This document shows positions 1 to 11,755 of a stretch of DNA of 64,000 nt, piece by piece. The position numbers were made by a program, and so were the translations under genes. A model generated the notes under the pieces. It saw only the letters and a list, made by a program, of their open reading frames with translations. It did no database searches and was not told where the DNA came from. This DNA comes from Sclerurus mexicanus. Its lineage: Eukaryota; Chordata; Aves; Passeriformes; Furnariidae. Within the stretch, counting starts at the first letter, position 1, and each line of letters starts with the position of its first letter. The stretch is taken from positions 125,875-189,874 of the forward strand of contig VWZF01002534.1 of NCBI GenBank assembly GCA_013396755.1, given 5' to 3'.

Positions 1-417
1 GAGCGTTCCAAGCCCTTCCTCGGCACTGCCTCTAATGTTCTGCAGGTTTCAGCAGCACCGTGTGTATGAAAGCACAGTTTGAGCGGGGACAAATAGAAAG
101 CACATGTTTATTGAAGCTGCGTTACACAACTCCGTGCCACTTTAATGCCATCCGCTCCTGAAACAACAAACCTGTGGGGACTTGTGCCTCGGTGTGTGTC
201 TTGGAAAAGGAAGGTAGGGCTGAGGTTATGGTGACTCATGAGGGCGAGCTGGTGGAGAGGTCTGGGTCCACACAGGGCCACCATTAGCTCGAGGACATGT
301 GGGGGCTCGATCCTCACCTGATTAAGAGACACACGGATAGTTCGTGCATGTCAGGCAGGACAGCCCCTGGCTTGTCTAAACACACAACGCCCTCACCGTG
401 AAAATTGAGGCAGAAAT
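1..417. other. Intergenic sequence, nothing recognised
   Basis: I see no gene, RNA or repeat that I recognise here. The longest open frame, on the minus strand from about 108 to 332, has no recognisable domain and no splice or codon-use support. The stretch ends where the CR1 3' tail begins. Confidence 0.5.
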
Positions 418-676
418 ACAGAATCATGGAATCATTAAGGTTGAAAAATACCTCCAGGATCGTTCGGTCCATCTGTTAACCCACCACCACCGTGTTCACC
501 ACAGTCCCAGGTGTCACACCCGCACACCTTTCGAACACCTCCAGGGATGGTGACTCCACCACTTCCCTGGGCAGCCTGTTCCAACGCCTGACCACCCTTT
601 CAGTGGAGGAATTTTCCCTGATATCTAACCTAAGCCTCCCCAGGTGCAGTTTGGGGCCCTTTCCCCTCGTGCTGCC
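418..676 (-). mobile_element. CR1 LINE, 3' fragment, 5'-truncated
   Basis: Read on the plus strand this is the antisense of a CR1 3' end. It opens with the tail octamers (CAGAATCATGGAATCATT), followed by the GGTTG/ACCTCCAGGAT block. It then carries the diagnostic strings ACACCTCCAGGGATGG, TGGGCAGCCTGTTCCA and TTCCCTGATATCTAACCTA in the order expected for CR1. CR1 is the dominant bird retrotransposon; it mobilises by target-primed reverse transcription and usually leaves 5'-truncated copies. This copy keeps only about 260 bp, has no ORF2 coding sequence and is not active. The match is close to consensus, so it is relatively young for this window. Open frames across it are not genes. Confidence 0.9.
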
Positions 677-3600
677 ATACAGGGTGCTGGACTGGGCTGG
701 GCTGGCAGCGGGTGCCTGTGTGATTTGTTCTTTAGCACTGGATCAAAGCCACGTGCTGGAGCCCTGGGTGGAGCTGGGTTCAGGTGTGTAAGGGTCACCC
801 TTTTATGGTGAGCTGTCTCCTGCTGGCTGGAGGATCCTGCCGGGATCCGCTTCCAGGACAGAGCGGGCAGTAAAGGTTCTGCTTTCATCCCAGACATCGC
901 CCTGCTCGCTGTGCTCCTTCCCCCAGGCTTTCCCAGCGGCTCCTGAGCAGTCCTTGAATCTTTTCAGCCTCCTAATTTTGTTTTGCTCGGAGCCTGGTCC
1001 GGCCTTCACAAGCCAAACTTGTCATGTTTGAGTTTGGAGTCCCCTCGTGCTCAGCAGTCCCCGAGGTGCACTGGTAGCACTTGGCTGGCCCAGTGTTCTC
1101 TGGGTGAACTCAGAGTCTGTGTCTTATTTAATCTTGTCACTATCAATTAAGCTTTGCCTGTCCTTCCATTGCTGTTTTGAGTCCTGTTTAGTGCTGATGT
1201 TTAATATCCGTGCTCTTCTAAGTGTTTTACTCATTTCAGCCACATATTTCACACATTCTTTCAAAGACAAAAATAACATTTGGTTTTAGGCTCTTGATTT
1301 CTTCTCTAACTTTTGTCACTACAGAAATGTTGACGGTTCAGATCAACTTGCATCGTATCAGTATTTTCATATATTTGGAATGGGAAGGGAGGAGGACAGA
1401 AAAACAGGCAGTGAAGGCACTGAACACTGCTACATGTAAAACTAACACAAGGAAAGTGAAATAGCATGGGATATTATCACAATTTTTTTTCAAAAATGCT
1501 TTCTGAAGTTATCTGTATATTTTAAGTTTCCCACAGTGATACACTTCAAGTTTTTAAAACAACACAAACATTTCCCTTGGCTGACAGCCTAGTGTAAAGA
1601 ATAAAAATTATCAACACAACTACATGGCTTAAAAAGACAAGGTACTGTCCCTGAGGAGAAGCAGAGAATGTAAAAATGATCTGTACAGGCACAATCCTAT
1701 TCACGTGTGGCCAGCAAAAACAAACGCCTTGAGTCGGTTGTCTCTTTTCAATGGAGGTGTTTCGTTCTTTGCCTGCCCATCATCTCTCTGGGATGCACAG
1801 ACACCATCTAGCTGGGCTACTTTAAGTACAAGTCACATTTGTGTCTCATAGGTGCTTTTGCAGCGATGACATGACATTTATTCATTGCTCTTCTTCAAGA
1901 ATCATTAAAGCCAGAGGGGCTGTGGATCTCTTGGTCCACTGGCAGAAAGCCGTGAGCAGGTTCTCTGAACTGTAAAACCCCCAGAAAGTCATTTTTTTTC
2001 TGATGGTTTGGGCCTTGCTGCATTCACACCGGTCATTGAAGTCCAATTTTTCTGTCTTTGTTATTTGTTCTTTATTCTTTTTTCATGAAAAACAGCAATA
2101 GAGTTCAAATCTCTGCTGCCCTGAATTCTTTGGCAGCTTTTTAAAGCTGCCCGGAAACCATTGTGAAAACTTCCATAGTCAGATAGTGACTGATATACAG
2201 CGTGTGCTGATAGAAGTGTTTGAAAATAAAACGCAGGGTGCTATAAAATGGGTTTACTGGATAGTAAATAACATTTCAAATATGCAAGGAAATCACATTC
2301 CAGTCCTGCTTTGCCTCTGTGTTCACGCCAGGCCGAGCACAATACGCCTGGGTTATAATTGAATTTATGGGCACCTCATTTTGCACTTTCCAGGTAAACC
2401 TGGAGACAACGAGTCACATCAAAGCATTTAACAGGGCTGAGGGTGGAGGGGACACAGGAAAGCTCCTGGCCTTGGCACCAGGGTACCGGGAGAAGCTGGT
2501 GCATGGATGCCCAGTCCATGTGATCCTGCAGTACCTCTGCAGCTGCTGGCTTGGGAAATACGAAGTGATGCGAGAGAGCTTAGTCCTAATGAAAGATGAG
2601 TGCGTGGACTTACTGTCAAAGGTCTTGGGAGGCTGTTTGGCTGCCAGAAAGGAAAAAAACCAAACCAATATACGCAATACAAAAGCAATTTCTGACCGAA
2701 ATGAAGCTGTGAGAGTGACCCTGCTAATGAAAAGGAATTGTTTGCGTGGAGCTGTAGATGACTGAATGACCAGTTGGGGGAAAACATTATTTTCCTGGGA
2801 AAGCTTAACATTTGAATAAGTCAAAAAGACCTCTGCTTATCTGTGGCAGATTACTGTGCCCTATTGAAAACACTGCTCTGGATTTTTCAGAAGCTGTTCT
2901 TTTTCAGATCAGGCAAAAGGGAAACAAATGTGTAATTGTCTCAAACATAATCTCTAATCTCAGCTTCAGCACAAATGCGTAGTAGTCCTTACCAGAGGGG
3001 GAGAAAAATGTGATTGTTTGCCATGAATGTCTTTGAGCACAGACTGTGACATGCTGTTCACATGTTGGGCACTGGACCCCTGTGACTTCTAACCTGTCCA
3101 CAAAAAAGACTTTAAATGGTTTTTAGCCAGCAATTAAAACATATGGGGTCCTCTTAGGGGCTGGAACATAAGAAAGGAACAAATTCTGTGGGGTTTTTGC
3201 GTGAAGATGCAGGGAATGACTGTTCAGTGCTGGACTGGGTATGAGTTCAGCAAGGTAGGGGTGCTCATTTCTCACTATACCCCATGAAAACCCAACTGAA
3301 GTTAATGACAATACACCGAGCCTTAAAAATGACGCTCCAATACCTTCCCAGGCCATTAAATGGCTGCTCCAACGCTGGCTGTTTCAGCAGTGCCTAAGGC
3401 AGCCTATTTTGATGAATTTTGCCCTCTTAGTGTGAAATCACACGTGGTTTGCAGGAGAAGTTTGTGAGTGCCTCTGAATGCAAACCCAGCCTGTAGATGT
3501 GTGGATGAAAGGCTCTGTATAAATGTCAGCCTTTATTATTGTTACAAATTTCCGGCTTCTGTTATTAAGACATTTTATATGGATCTTTGCGTGTCTCCCC

Positions 3601-4889
3601 GTCTGTGAGTTTGGATTAAATGCCTGCCACAAATCTCCCTGGCATCCCATGGAGGGGATTGCTTTAACTCGGTGCTCTTCTAACCTTTCCTTCTGTTGGG
3701 GGAATAAACCTCTTTTAAAAAAATGACCTCATAAAAATGGAGTAAACTCTGAGCTCTTTGTTTTTCTCAGGTCTAACCTCCAGCAAGACTATAAATTAAT
3801 TTATTCTATAAAACACTGAGAAGTAAATCTTCAGCATAATGTGTGGGGAATTAGCCACTTAACTCCCATTAACATTAATGGCAACTGAATATTTATTTGC
3901 CCCACAGCACATAAATCTCGGCCTTGTAACTTCTACAGTTTCTAACTAAAATGTTTCCATTGTTCTAAGGATCATGGTTATCCTGCTGCAGTGTTTACTG
4001 GGTTGTCAGCCTACGGAAGAAATATTGGATGTTTCAGTCCTTTCTCTTCAAGTACTCTATAAAATGCATTTGGGCTCCGAAATGTGAACTTTCTGAAACC
4101 TCAGTGTGATAAGCTCAGATGATTCAAACCCCCTCTGCTTGGTGCTGGTCCCGTTGTTCCTGCTGGGAGCTGGAATCATTTGACACGAATAAACTGTTGT
4201 GACTGATGGACTTTTGGTCTGTGCCTGGGCTGAAGGACGGATGGGGCTGAGGCTCTTGGTGCTCTGCCGCGAGTCTCCACCTCTTCCACAATCTGTGTCT
4301 CCTCTTTTCTTCCTTCAAGCCTGTCTTCTCACTGTAAGAGAATTACACGCTCAGCTCTTTCTTGTCTACTTAAAGTCCAGATCAACCAAATCGATCAAGC
4401 CCCAAAGAACTTTGGGGAGATCTCTGGTCCTCTCCCCTGGAGGGAGGGGAAGAGGCCATAGCTCAGAAAGACCTCTTGGAAGCTCCACAGATGTTATGTG
4501 TATTTACCTGGAAGATGCTTAGACACCCTCAGGATGGATGAGCCAAGGGACCCTCACAAATACAGGAATTTGAAAACTGCCAGTCACTGGCTGAAATCCA
4601 GGCTCTGTTTTACTCCATGGCAAAACTTCCCATGACTTCAGCACGCCAGGTTTAACTGGTGCATGAAACTACTTTTCCCTGAAGCACTCCACAGAAAGCT
4701 ATTGCTCTGCTGTGGGGTTCATTGGACCACTCCGAGGAAGTCAATAAATCCTCCAAATTTCTGGTTAAAAACAAATGACTAACAATGGCAGCAGAAAGGC
4801 TCCATCTTACCTCCTATCGATTTATGAAGTATTTTAGAAATAAAGCCTTCCTCTGCACCCCAGTGCATTGAGCAGAAAGCGAGAGGCTT
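677..4889. other. Intergenic, AT-rich, no supported gene
   Basis: This is mostly unique AT-rich sequence. The longest frame is 148 codons on the plus strand (2319-2765). It shows no domain I recognise, is overlapped by an equally open minus-strand frame, and has no convincing start context, so I treat it as chance. A tRNA B-box-like string near 2102 has no matching A box or cloverleaf. Nothing else in the stretch is supported. Confidence 0.45.
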
Positions 4890-5100
4890 AAACTAAAGCT
4901 AGAGAGTTTTGGGCAAGACATCAGAAGAGGCTTCCCAGGGGTGAGGGCTGGGAAGCACAGCTGCAGACTGTGCAGGCTGCTGTCCCAAGCAGGGCTGGAT
5001 GGATCGTGAGGAAGGACCTAGGTGGTCTAGTAGAAGAGCAAGAGCAGCGTTATTACTTTAGACAATCCCTTCCAGTCCTGTCGCTCTGCTGGAGCAAGAG
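4890..5100 (+). mobile_element. Degenerate, old CR1-like 3' fragment
   Basis: In plus-strand order I read pieces resembling the sense strand of an old CR1 3' end. These are a GACATCAGAAGAGGCTTCC block, a GGTGAGGGCTGGGAAGCAC block, CAGACTGTGCAGGCTGCTGT, GCAGGGCTGGATGGAT and, near the end, ATCCCTTCCAGTCCTG. The order and spacing fit a diverged member, but many substitutions and small deletions are present and the tail octamers are not clear. No coding capacity remains. It could instead be another LINE of the same broad type; a repeat-library alignment would decide. Confidence 0.5.
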
Positions 5101-5535
5101 GAGATCCACTGAGTTTCAAGGCTGTTGGGTCAAGTCCATTTAGTTCCGTAAGACTTTTCAACGAACTAAGAAAACTTTCCCCAGTGCCATCCTTCAAAGG
5201 GCAAAGAATCCGAATGGGGGGCAGAAATTGCTGTGGAACGTGGTGTGAAGAGAGAAGAAACCCTGGGCGGTGACCGACCTACGGCTGAACTCCCACCGAG
5301 GAGTCCCAATAAACTCTAAAACCGCCGTGAAGGGGAACAGGCTTGGACACCCAACCCCAGGGACGCAGCCCTCACCTTCTGATCAACTATCCACCTTCTG
5401 ATCGCCCCCGCTGTGCCCCTGTGATCCTGGGCAGTCATACCCATGCCAAGCGGTGAGGAACCCGCCTTCCTTCGCTGCTCTCCGTGTTTTTGAGGAGCCG
5501 AGCACACGTGAGCATTGCCCAGCCCAGCAGGGNAC
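5101..5535. other. Intergenic, nothing recognised
   Basis: I see no gene or repeat here other than the flanking elements. A single undetermined base sits at 5533, directly beside the pentanucleotide repeat that follows. Confidence 0.4.
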
Positions 5536-5570
5536 TCTCCTCTCCTCTCCTCTCCTCTCCTCTCCTCTCC
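5536..5570. repeat. (TCTCC)7 microsatellite
   Basis: Seven exact tandem copies of TCTCC are visible. An N lies three bases upstream of the first copy, so the true copy number may be larger than shown. The tract is pure pyrimidine on the plus strand. Short open frames crossing it on both strands are repeat artefacts. Confidence 0.95.
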
Positions 5571-8500
5571 CGGCGGTCACAGGGAGCCCTCAGCTGAGCT
5601 CGGTGTGCGGAAGGCTGCATTTCGCAGGGTTATTACCCAGCCCAGCTCTCTCCCTGCACCTGTCGGCTCCTCCCGAGGCCCAAACGAGAGTCTGTTTCCA
5701 CAGCTCCAAAGCGGGGACGGGGATTTGTCAGGAAACCATTAAGCAATGCTGCAGCGTTTGCTGTGGATCCATTTTCTTTCCTGAAGCCAAAGTATTTGTT
5801 TTCAAGGACTCTGGTGTGACTTAAGCCAATATAAAAGCACAGAGCCCCTCCGGGCAGTGAGTAGAAACACTTCTGGTTCACACGCTCTGAGACACACGCA
5901 GGAGAGCCACGTCTGGCTCTGGAGGTTTCGAGACACAGACACTGGCTGCGACACCTCTGACTTATTAAAACATCGAGTCGTTGCTGTTATCAGGTATTTA
6001 AAGGACCATAACCATCAACAAAGGGCAATGTGCTAATGGCATGTTCAGCACATGCCTGGAGCCAGCTTTGATTTCAGATTTAGCTCGTGTGAAACATACT
6101 TACTTCCCCAATCTTGACTCAGACATTATTTAATATGTGGTTTGATGTTTTAAAGATTTTCATGAACGGCGCCACATTTGAGAAAACTGTGTTAATTGTG
6201 GCACGCACTATTAATACAAACCTCATTGTGCCTCACACTTGGTGTATTCCTTCCTGAATGATCCATTAGCGAACTCTGCACTGGGTATCAGTTGCTGAAG
6301 GTAAATATCTGAGACAAAAGTTGTTTAACGATGGTCAGAGTTTTGTCTCAAGGCAGCAGGACAGGAAATGGCCAAAGGAAAAAGCTAGAGCGAAAAACTA
6401 GATAGGAAATGACACAAACTGAAGTGCTTCCTATGGAAAAGAATGTGGTGTCTTTAATCCTGAAAGGATAACGTTCCCTTTGAGTGTTTTGCCCACATTA
6501 CCACGCAGTAACCCTGGCCAGAAGGCTCCAGCCAGCACAGCCAGCAGAGTAAACTCTCCCAGTGGCATCGATCATGATCCGCTGACTCCATCCATGTCCT
6601 TGGAGAGAAGGAGGCTCCAGCTGGAATGGCTTTTACGAGCTGGTCCCTCGGTGGCTGCTGGTGCTGCAGGAGCAGGGGTTTGGTGTTGGGCAATGCCACG
6701 GACTAGGCAGAAGGATTTATGTTCAACTGCTGGAGAAACAAATGCACGAATCAGATAAAACCATATTTATCTCTTTTTTATTCAAAAGTGCTGGAGGGGC
6801 TTCCAGCAATAGATAAAATCATTTTTTGCAAAACTGAAATGCAACATTTGTTCCGGAGCTTGTTAGGTCCTGAAATCTGTAGGTGGGGTTGGGAAAATGA
6901 CATTCTCAGCTCTTTGCCAGCAGCAAAGCCATTGGAGCCTTTATAAATGTTATCCAGTTCAGTGCTGCTGCTTGTGCCATATTCCCAACAGCAAATGCAA
7001 GCATCTTCAGGATCCAACAGGCTCCCAAGAATAAGCCCAGCAATTCAACTAAGAATAAATATAATTAACCCATAAAAAGAGAAATGTCTGCGAGATTATC
7101 ATCCTTGCAGCTAGTTGGAATGTACTGGGGAAATATTTTTGCAGCTAGCTGCAAATAAAATATGTTTGACATGGAGACAATGTTGCCAAAATAACACAAA
7201 AATGATTTATTAAATAAAGAATTAATATGGAAAAAAAAGAGAAAATAAAACATGGAAATCACATTTTCACATGTTTAGACAAGTTGCTCCTAAATTTCTT
7301 TCCTTCTGTTAGGATCACGAGGTGGTGTCTGGCCCAAGGTTGTGCTTTGTAACCTGTCAGACTGCGATGTGTAAGAGTGGAGAGCAAACATCAGATGAGT
7401 GATCCAAGGGATTTACCCATTTTTAATGGCTAATCCTTCATGCTTGTGATGTTTCAGTCATTTACGGCCTTTATCATAATCCATCCCCTCCAATGCTGGG
7501 ATGCTCCTGAACTTGTTCAGCTTGACTATCAGATACATTGAATATACTGTCCAAATTGTGTTCTTTTGCCTCTGTTACGTGTCTGGCTCAGCGCAGCTTT
7601 TCAATCAGGGCAGTAATGAGCATCACACAAAGAATATTGTATCGCCTCCTCCAGTTTCTTAAGCAGCTGGTCTCAGAGAATCAGTAGTAAGGGGTTTACA
7701 GCATTTCTGAAAAGTGAAAAAGTTTTAATGAATAGATCATCCAACGTTGCCTGAACAGTGATAAATTAATAATTTCACATAACACCCACAAATAACTTCA
7801 AAAGCAAATGAGCCAGTGCCCAGATTGTGAAGGATAGTGCCTCGTGGCAGAGCCTCTAATCCTCTTAAAGATTTCTTTCCCAGACTGTCATGGGATGCTG
7901 TCTGGACACACTCACTGACGTGCCCAACAGATCAGTTCAGCAAGAGCAAATGAATTCTCTTGACTTCCAGCAAAGTGTATGGTGGCACCGAGCCCCTCGT
8001 AGGGGCTATCACACCTCTCATGGGTCTGGGCTCATTAGCAAGACCTGTAATTAGCGCTCTATTGCCGCTCCTGATGCGTTTGTTACACTGTCACCTCAAA
8101 GACTTCCAGAGTTTATTTGTCAGATGAATTTCCCAGTGTCCGATACACTGAATTCTTTGCTTGTTAAGAGGGCGGGGATGTGGGAAAGCGAACACATTGG
8201 GCCAGGCTCGATTGCACAGAACTGCCAAAGGAAAAACAAACTATTGCTGCGTTTGGTGGGCAACTGAATGGGAATCTGAGAGGGAATTCATTAAAAATCA
8301 TGTCACATCTACCCAATGCAGAGCCACAACTGGCAGTTGGCTTTGCTGGATCTAAAAAGCTGAGCCCAAACTTTGCTGGAAAACTCCCTAAGGCCATTTC
8401 ATTTACAAAAAGACCAAGCTTTTGAGAACATATAATTATCCTTCATCCCTGCCATCTTACCCTGCATTAAATTTAATTGCTCACAAAACTTGGCAACATT

Positions 8501-11500
8501 CTCAAATCCATTTAGAGAAATTAAGTGGTTCTGTCATTTTTTAGTGCTCTTGATATGAAAGTGTTTCAACTTTCACTCTGTGACAAGAACCTCTGCCTTC
8601 TCCCCTTCCCCCAAAGCATACATTCTTCCTGAGAGAACTGAGCTCAGAGGGAACAGATGGGCTAAAAATAGTTGATTTTGGCCAAGACTATCAAAAGTCA
8701 TCAGTGATTTTCAGTGCCTCTATTTTTAGAGGTGAGCGCTGGCCACTTACTGGAAGTCACATGCCTTTAAGTTTTTGTGGCTGGGCACCCCATATCTTGT
8801 TCTGTTCTTTCCAAAGCAATAGATGATGAGCAGCAGGCACTGGAGGGCTGTGGTGGGATCATCCACATCACCACGGTCAGTTATCCCAGCTCACGAGAAG
8901 CTCCCCAAAGTTGCTGTGCACAGGATTGACCCACTGAGTCACTGACCCGGTGGGGTTGGTCCATATTTAGAGCACATGATGCCATTTGAATCTTCAGCCT
9001 TAACTGGCAGTTCCTCATAATGTTAGAACATGGAAAGGAGACTCCTAAGGTAGGAACCCAAGGGTGTCCCCGTGGTACATGCCATCCATGCCCAGTCTCT
9101 GTTGCTGGTGCCTGTGCTAGTTCATTAATGCTGTCTCGTAATCTTACATGGAAAACTGTTCTGATATTTACCTGCCCAGTACATAAAGACTTCTTTTTTT
9201 TACAGGTCATGAAAAGGACAGTCGTTTCCAAGATAAAAGATGAACATTTGCTACTCCTTTCCATAAATGTGGCATGTCAGCGCGATTAGAGATGGGGTGG
9301 AAATTTTGAGTTCACTAAGTGAATATCTGTTAACGTTGGCTTTTTATCTACAGGCCACTTTTCAACTGTGAAATGCTGTTAATCCATCATGAAGTCTTGT
9401 CACGTGCTTGGTAATTATATGTCTTGTTGTTCTTCAAATGAAAACAAATGAATTTGGGGTTTGGGATGGACGGCGTGTAGGGGAAATTCCTGATGATCAA
9501 GTAAGAATATACCACTGACACACGTGACAATTAAAGCCCCAAACAGGTGTGAAAGAGCAGTATTTTCAAAGGTACTGAGCACCTACAGCTCCTGCTGTCT
9601 CCAGTGTCATGTCCTGAACTCCTCTGGACCCAGCACAGCACTCCATGAAATAAATGTCTTGTTTTATGTCCAGTGTGAAAGAGAATTATCTGTGAAGCAG
9701 AGGTCAATGAAGTCAGATTTTCTGCTGTGTTTACTGGCGATAAACATCTTGAGAGAGAATGTGAGCATCTCCAAACACAGGCTTATAATGTTAATATAGT
9801 CCCTTATCGCCTTATAAACGATCTGTATCCTGACACGGGAAGTGAGCTGCAGCCCCAGATGAATTACCAATGAGTGACTCCCTAATATAAATAAAGGCAG
9901 GAGGATGGGCCCTGTCGAGCAGTCTGAGCACAAAAGCTGGAAATAGGAGCCAGGGACTTATCTCAGCTTTGGAAAGTGAGCTGCTTTGGAGTCTGCTCCA
10001 AAGCTCTGTTAATTAAGTGGGAGTCATTCCAACAGCATCAGAGGACTTTATCACTCTTTATTAGGGCTACCATATGTCCACTTTTATTTCATATGCTTGC
10101 CTTCTTTTTCTGCCCCCAAGTTCTTCTCTGCTGGGTTTTTGATAGGTGCAGCCCACCCCCAGGTTTCCCCAAACCCCAAATGCACACGTGTGTGTAGGAG
10201 TGGCTTTGGTTGGCCGCAGTGGGCAGATGCTGGATGTCAGAGAATCGTGTGGTGTGATCAGACGGATCCCTTGGAACAACAGAACGAAGGTCTGAAGCCT
10301 AAAATTTGAGTGAAAGGTTGTTGGAATGAAAGAGCTTAATGAAATTGTATTTGGAGGTGAAGGTCTTTCCTGCCATAGCAGTGCAGGGGACTGAGGCAGT
10401 GATGGTTCATGTCCAGACCCTCCTGGTCCTCAGGTTGTCTGGCTGGGGTGTAGTGTGTCCCCTGCAGACCCCCGTGCAGTGAGAGGTGGCCAGGTGAGCT
10501 CTTGGTGGCTTCACCCTGGTTCTGGACTCACCCCGTGTGGCTCAGAACAGCTTCGCTCACTCTGCCACCGGTTGTGTCCCTCCTCTGCCACACTTTAGGG
10601 CAAGACACCCTGTGACTTCATCCCTCCCCAGGGACTGCCACAGTGTCATGGTTGAAGCTGACCTCCAAATGCACACATGTCTGGGGCTGGGGCTATTCTT
10701 TCCTCTGACAAATTTTTCAGACCTCACACCTCTCCAGCTAAACAAATGTAATCCAAGCATCAGATCATAAAATTTTGGAAAAAAATGATTTGAACTGCTG
10801 GCGTGGCTTCTAGTAGTACACTGGGGGCAGCTCTGCTTTCACGTGTCCCTTGAGGCAAGTAAAGCATTTCACTCCTGGTAACTGAGCTATAAATGTAGGT
10901 CTCAAGCAGTCCATGCTCTGTGTTACAATGTGAGAAACCTGAGGGCTTTTGCTTTTTGTGCGGGAGATTATCAAAGCACCTTTAAAGGGAGCCAGATTTC
11001 CTGCCTCACCTTTCCTCTCCCACTGCTCCCACAGCCACTCCTCGAGAAACGAAAAGGTGTCAGACTTCCTTCCACACGTGCGGAGGAGCCACGCTGCCCG
11101 GGCCAGGGGGGAGGAAGGACTTTGGCCCCCCGAGGGCTCTTTGCTGGCAGTTCACAGGCAGGTAGGAACCCTGCTGCCGTGGCCCTGCACTCGTGGTACC
11201 CAGGGGTGAAGCCACGCTGATGACCACGGGCACACGGGGCTGCTCCCGTGCCTGCACTCCGTCACTGCCAAACCCAAGTGGCTGCAGCAAACGAGTCCCT
11301 TCGTGTTTTAGGGGAAAGAATGTGACTCTGCAACGCTCTGCTCTGCTTTTCCCTCCAGTTGCCTGTGGTCCACACCTGAAGGAGCTGAGGGGAGCCGGGA
11401 TAACCACCCAGGGCTGGTCCTCACGCCTCACCCGGCTCTCGCAATTAACCGAACTGTTATTAATTAACTATGAGAAGCAGTTTATTCCATGCAAACTTTT

Positions 11501-11736
11501 GGCTCGTCCTTGCAGATGACCTTGGGAGTTTCAGGTGTGCCAGGGCTGGTGGAGAGGGAGCGCTGGTGTGAGGCCACTGGAGGAGCGGGTGGTGTGAATG
11601 TGGGACACCAAAGGGTCATCAGGCCAGCCCAGTGCCAGGGATAACTGAGACAGCAGCAGTCACCTGTTGGGAAATGTGCAGCCGTCAACATTGGCTTTGT
11701 TTTGCAAAGGAATGAAAGTGAACGCTTCTCTTGTCG
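5571..11736. other. Intergenic, gene-poor
   Basis: This is AT-rich unique sequence with no frame I can tie to a protein. A TATAAAAG string follows a CCAAT at about 5828-5838, but without transcript support it is not called a promoter. A perfect 18-bp palindrome lies at 7138-7155 and is listed separately. The region from about 7030 to 7260 is AT-rich and varied in composition, in the manner of conserved non-coding elements, but conservation cannot be judged from one sequence. Confidence 0.4.
7138..7155. repeat. Perfect 18-bp palindrome
   Basis: The sequence TTTGCAGCTAGCTGCAAA reads identically on both strands with no spacer. About 35 bp upstream a partial echo (TTGCAGCTAGTTGG) is present. Perfect palindromes can be dimeric transcription-factor sites or may be chance. 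The surrounding block is AT-rich and non-coding. Confidence 0.9.
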
Positions 11737-11755
11737 TTGTTTGTTTGTTTGTTTT
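11737..11755. repeat. (TTTG)n short microsatellite
   Basis: About four and a half copies of TTTG lie in tandem. The tract is short and lies in intergenic sequence, with no gene beside it. Confidence 0.85.

Noticed and set aside
2095..2120. tRNA B-box-like string (AGTTCAAATCTC)
   Set aside because: No A box at the right distance and no cloverleaf can be folded around it.
2319..2765. Plus-strand frame of 148 codons, the longest in the first 10 kb
   Set aside because: No recognisable domain, equally long minus-strand frames overlap it, and there is no promoter or splice evidence.
5825..5870. CCAAT followed by TATAAAAG, resembling a core promoter
   Set aside because: Isolated motif in AT-rich DNA, with no downstream exon, CpG enrichment or conservation evidence.
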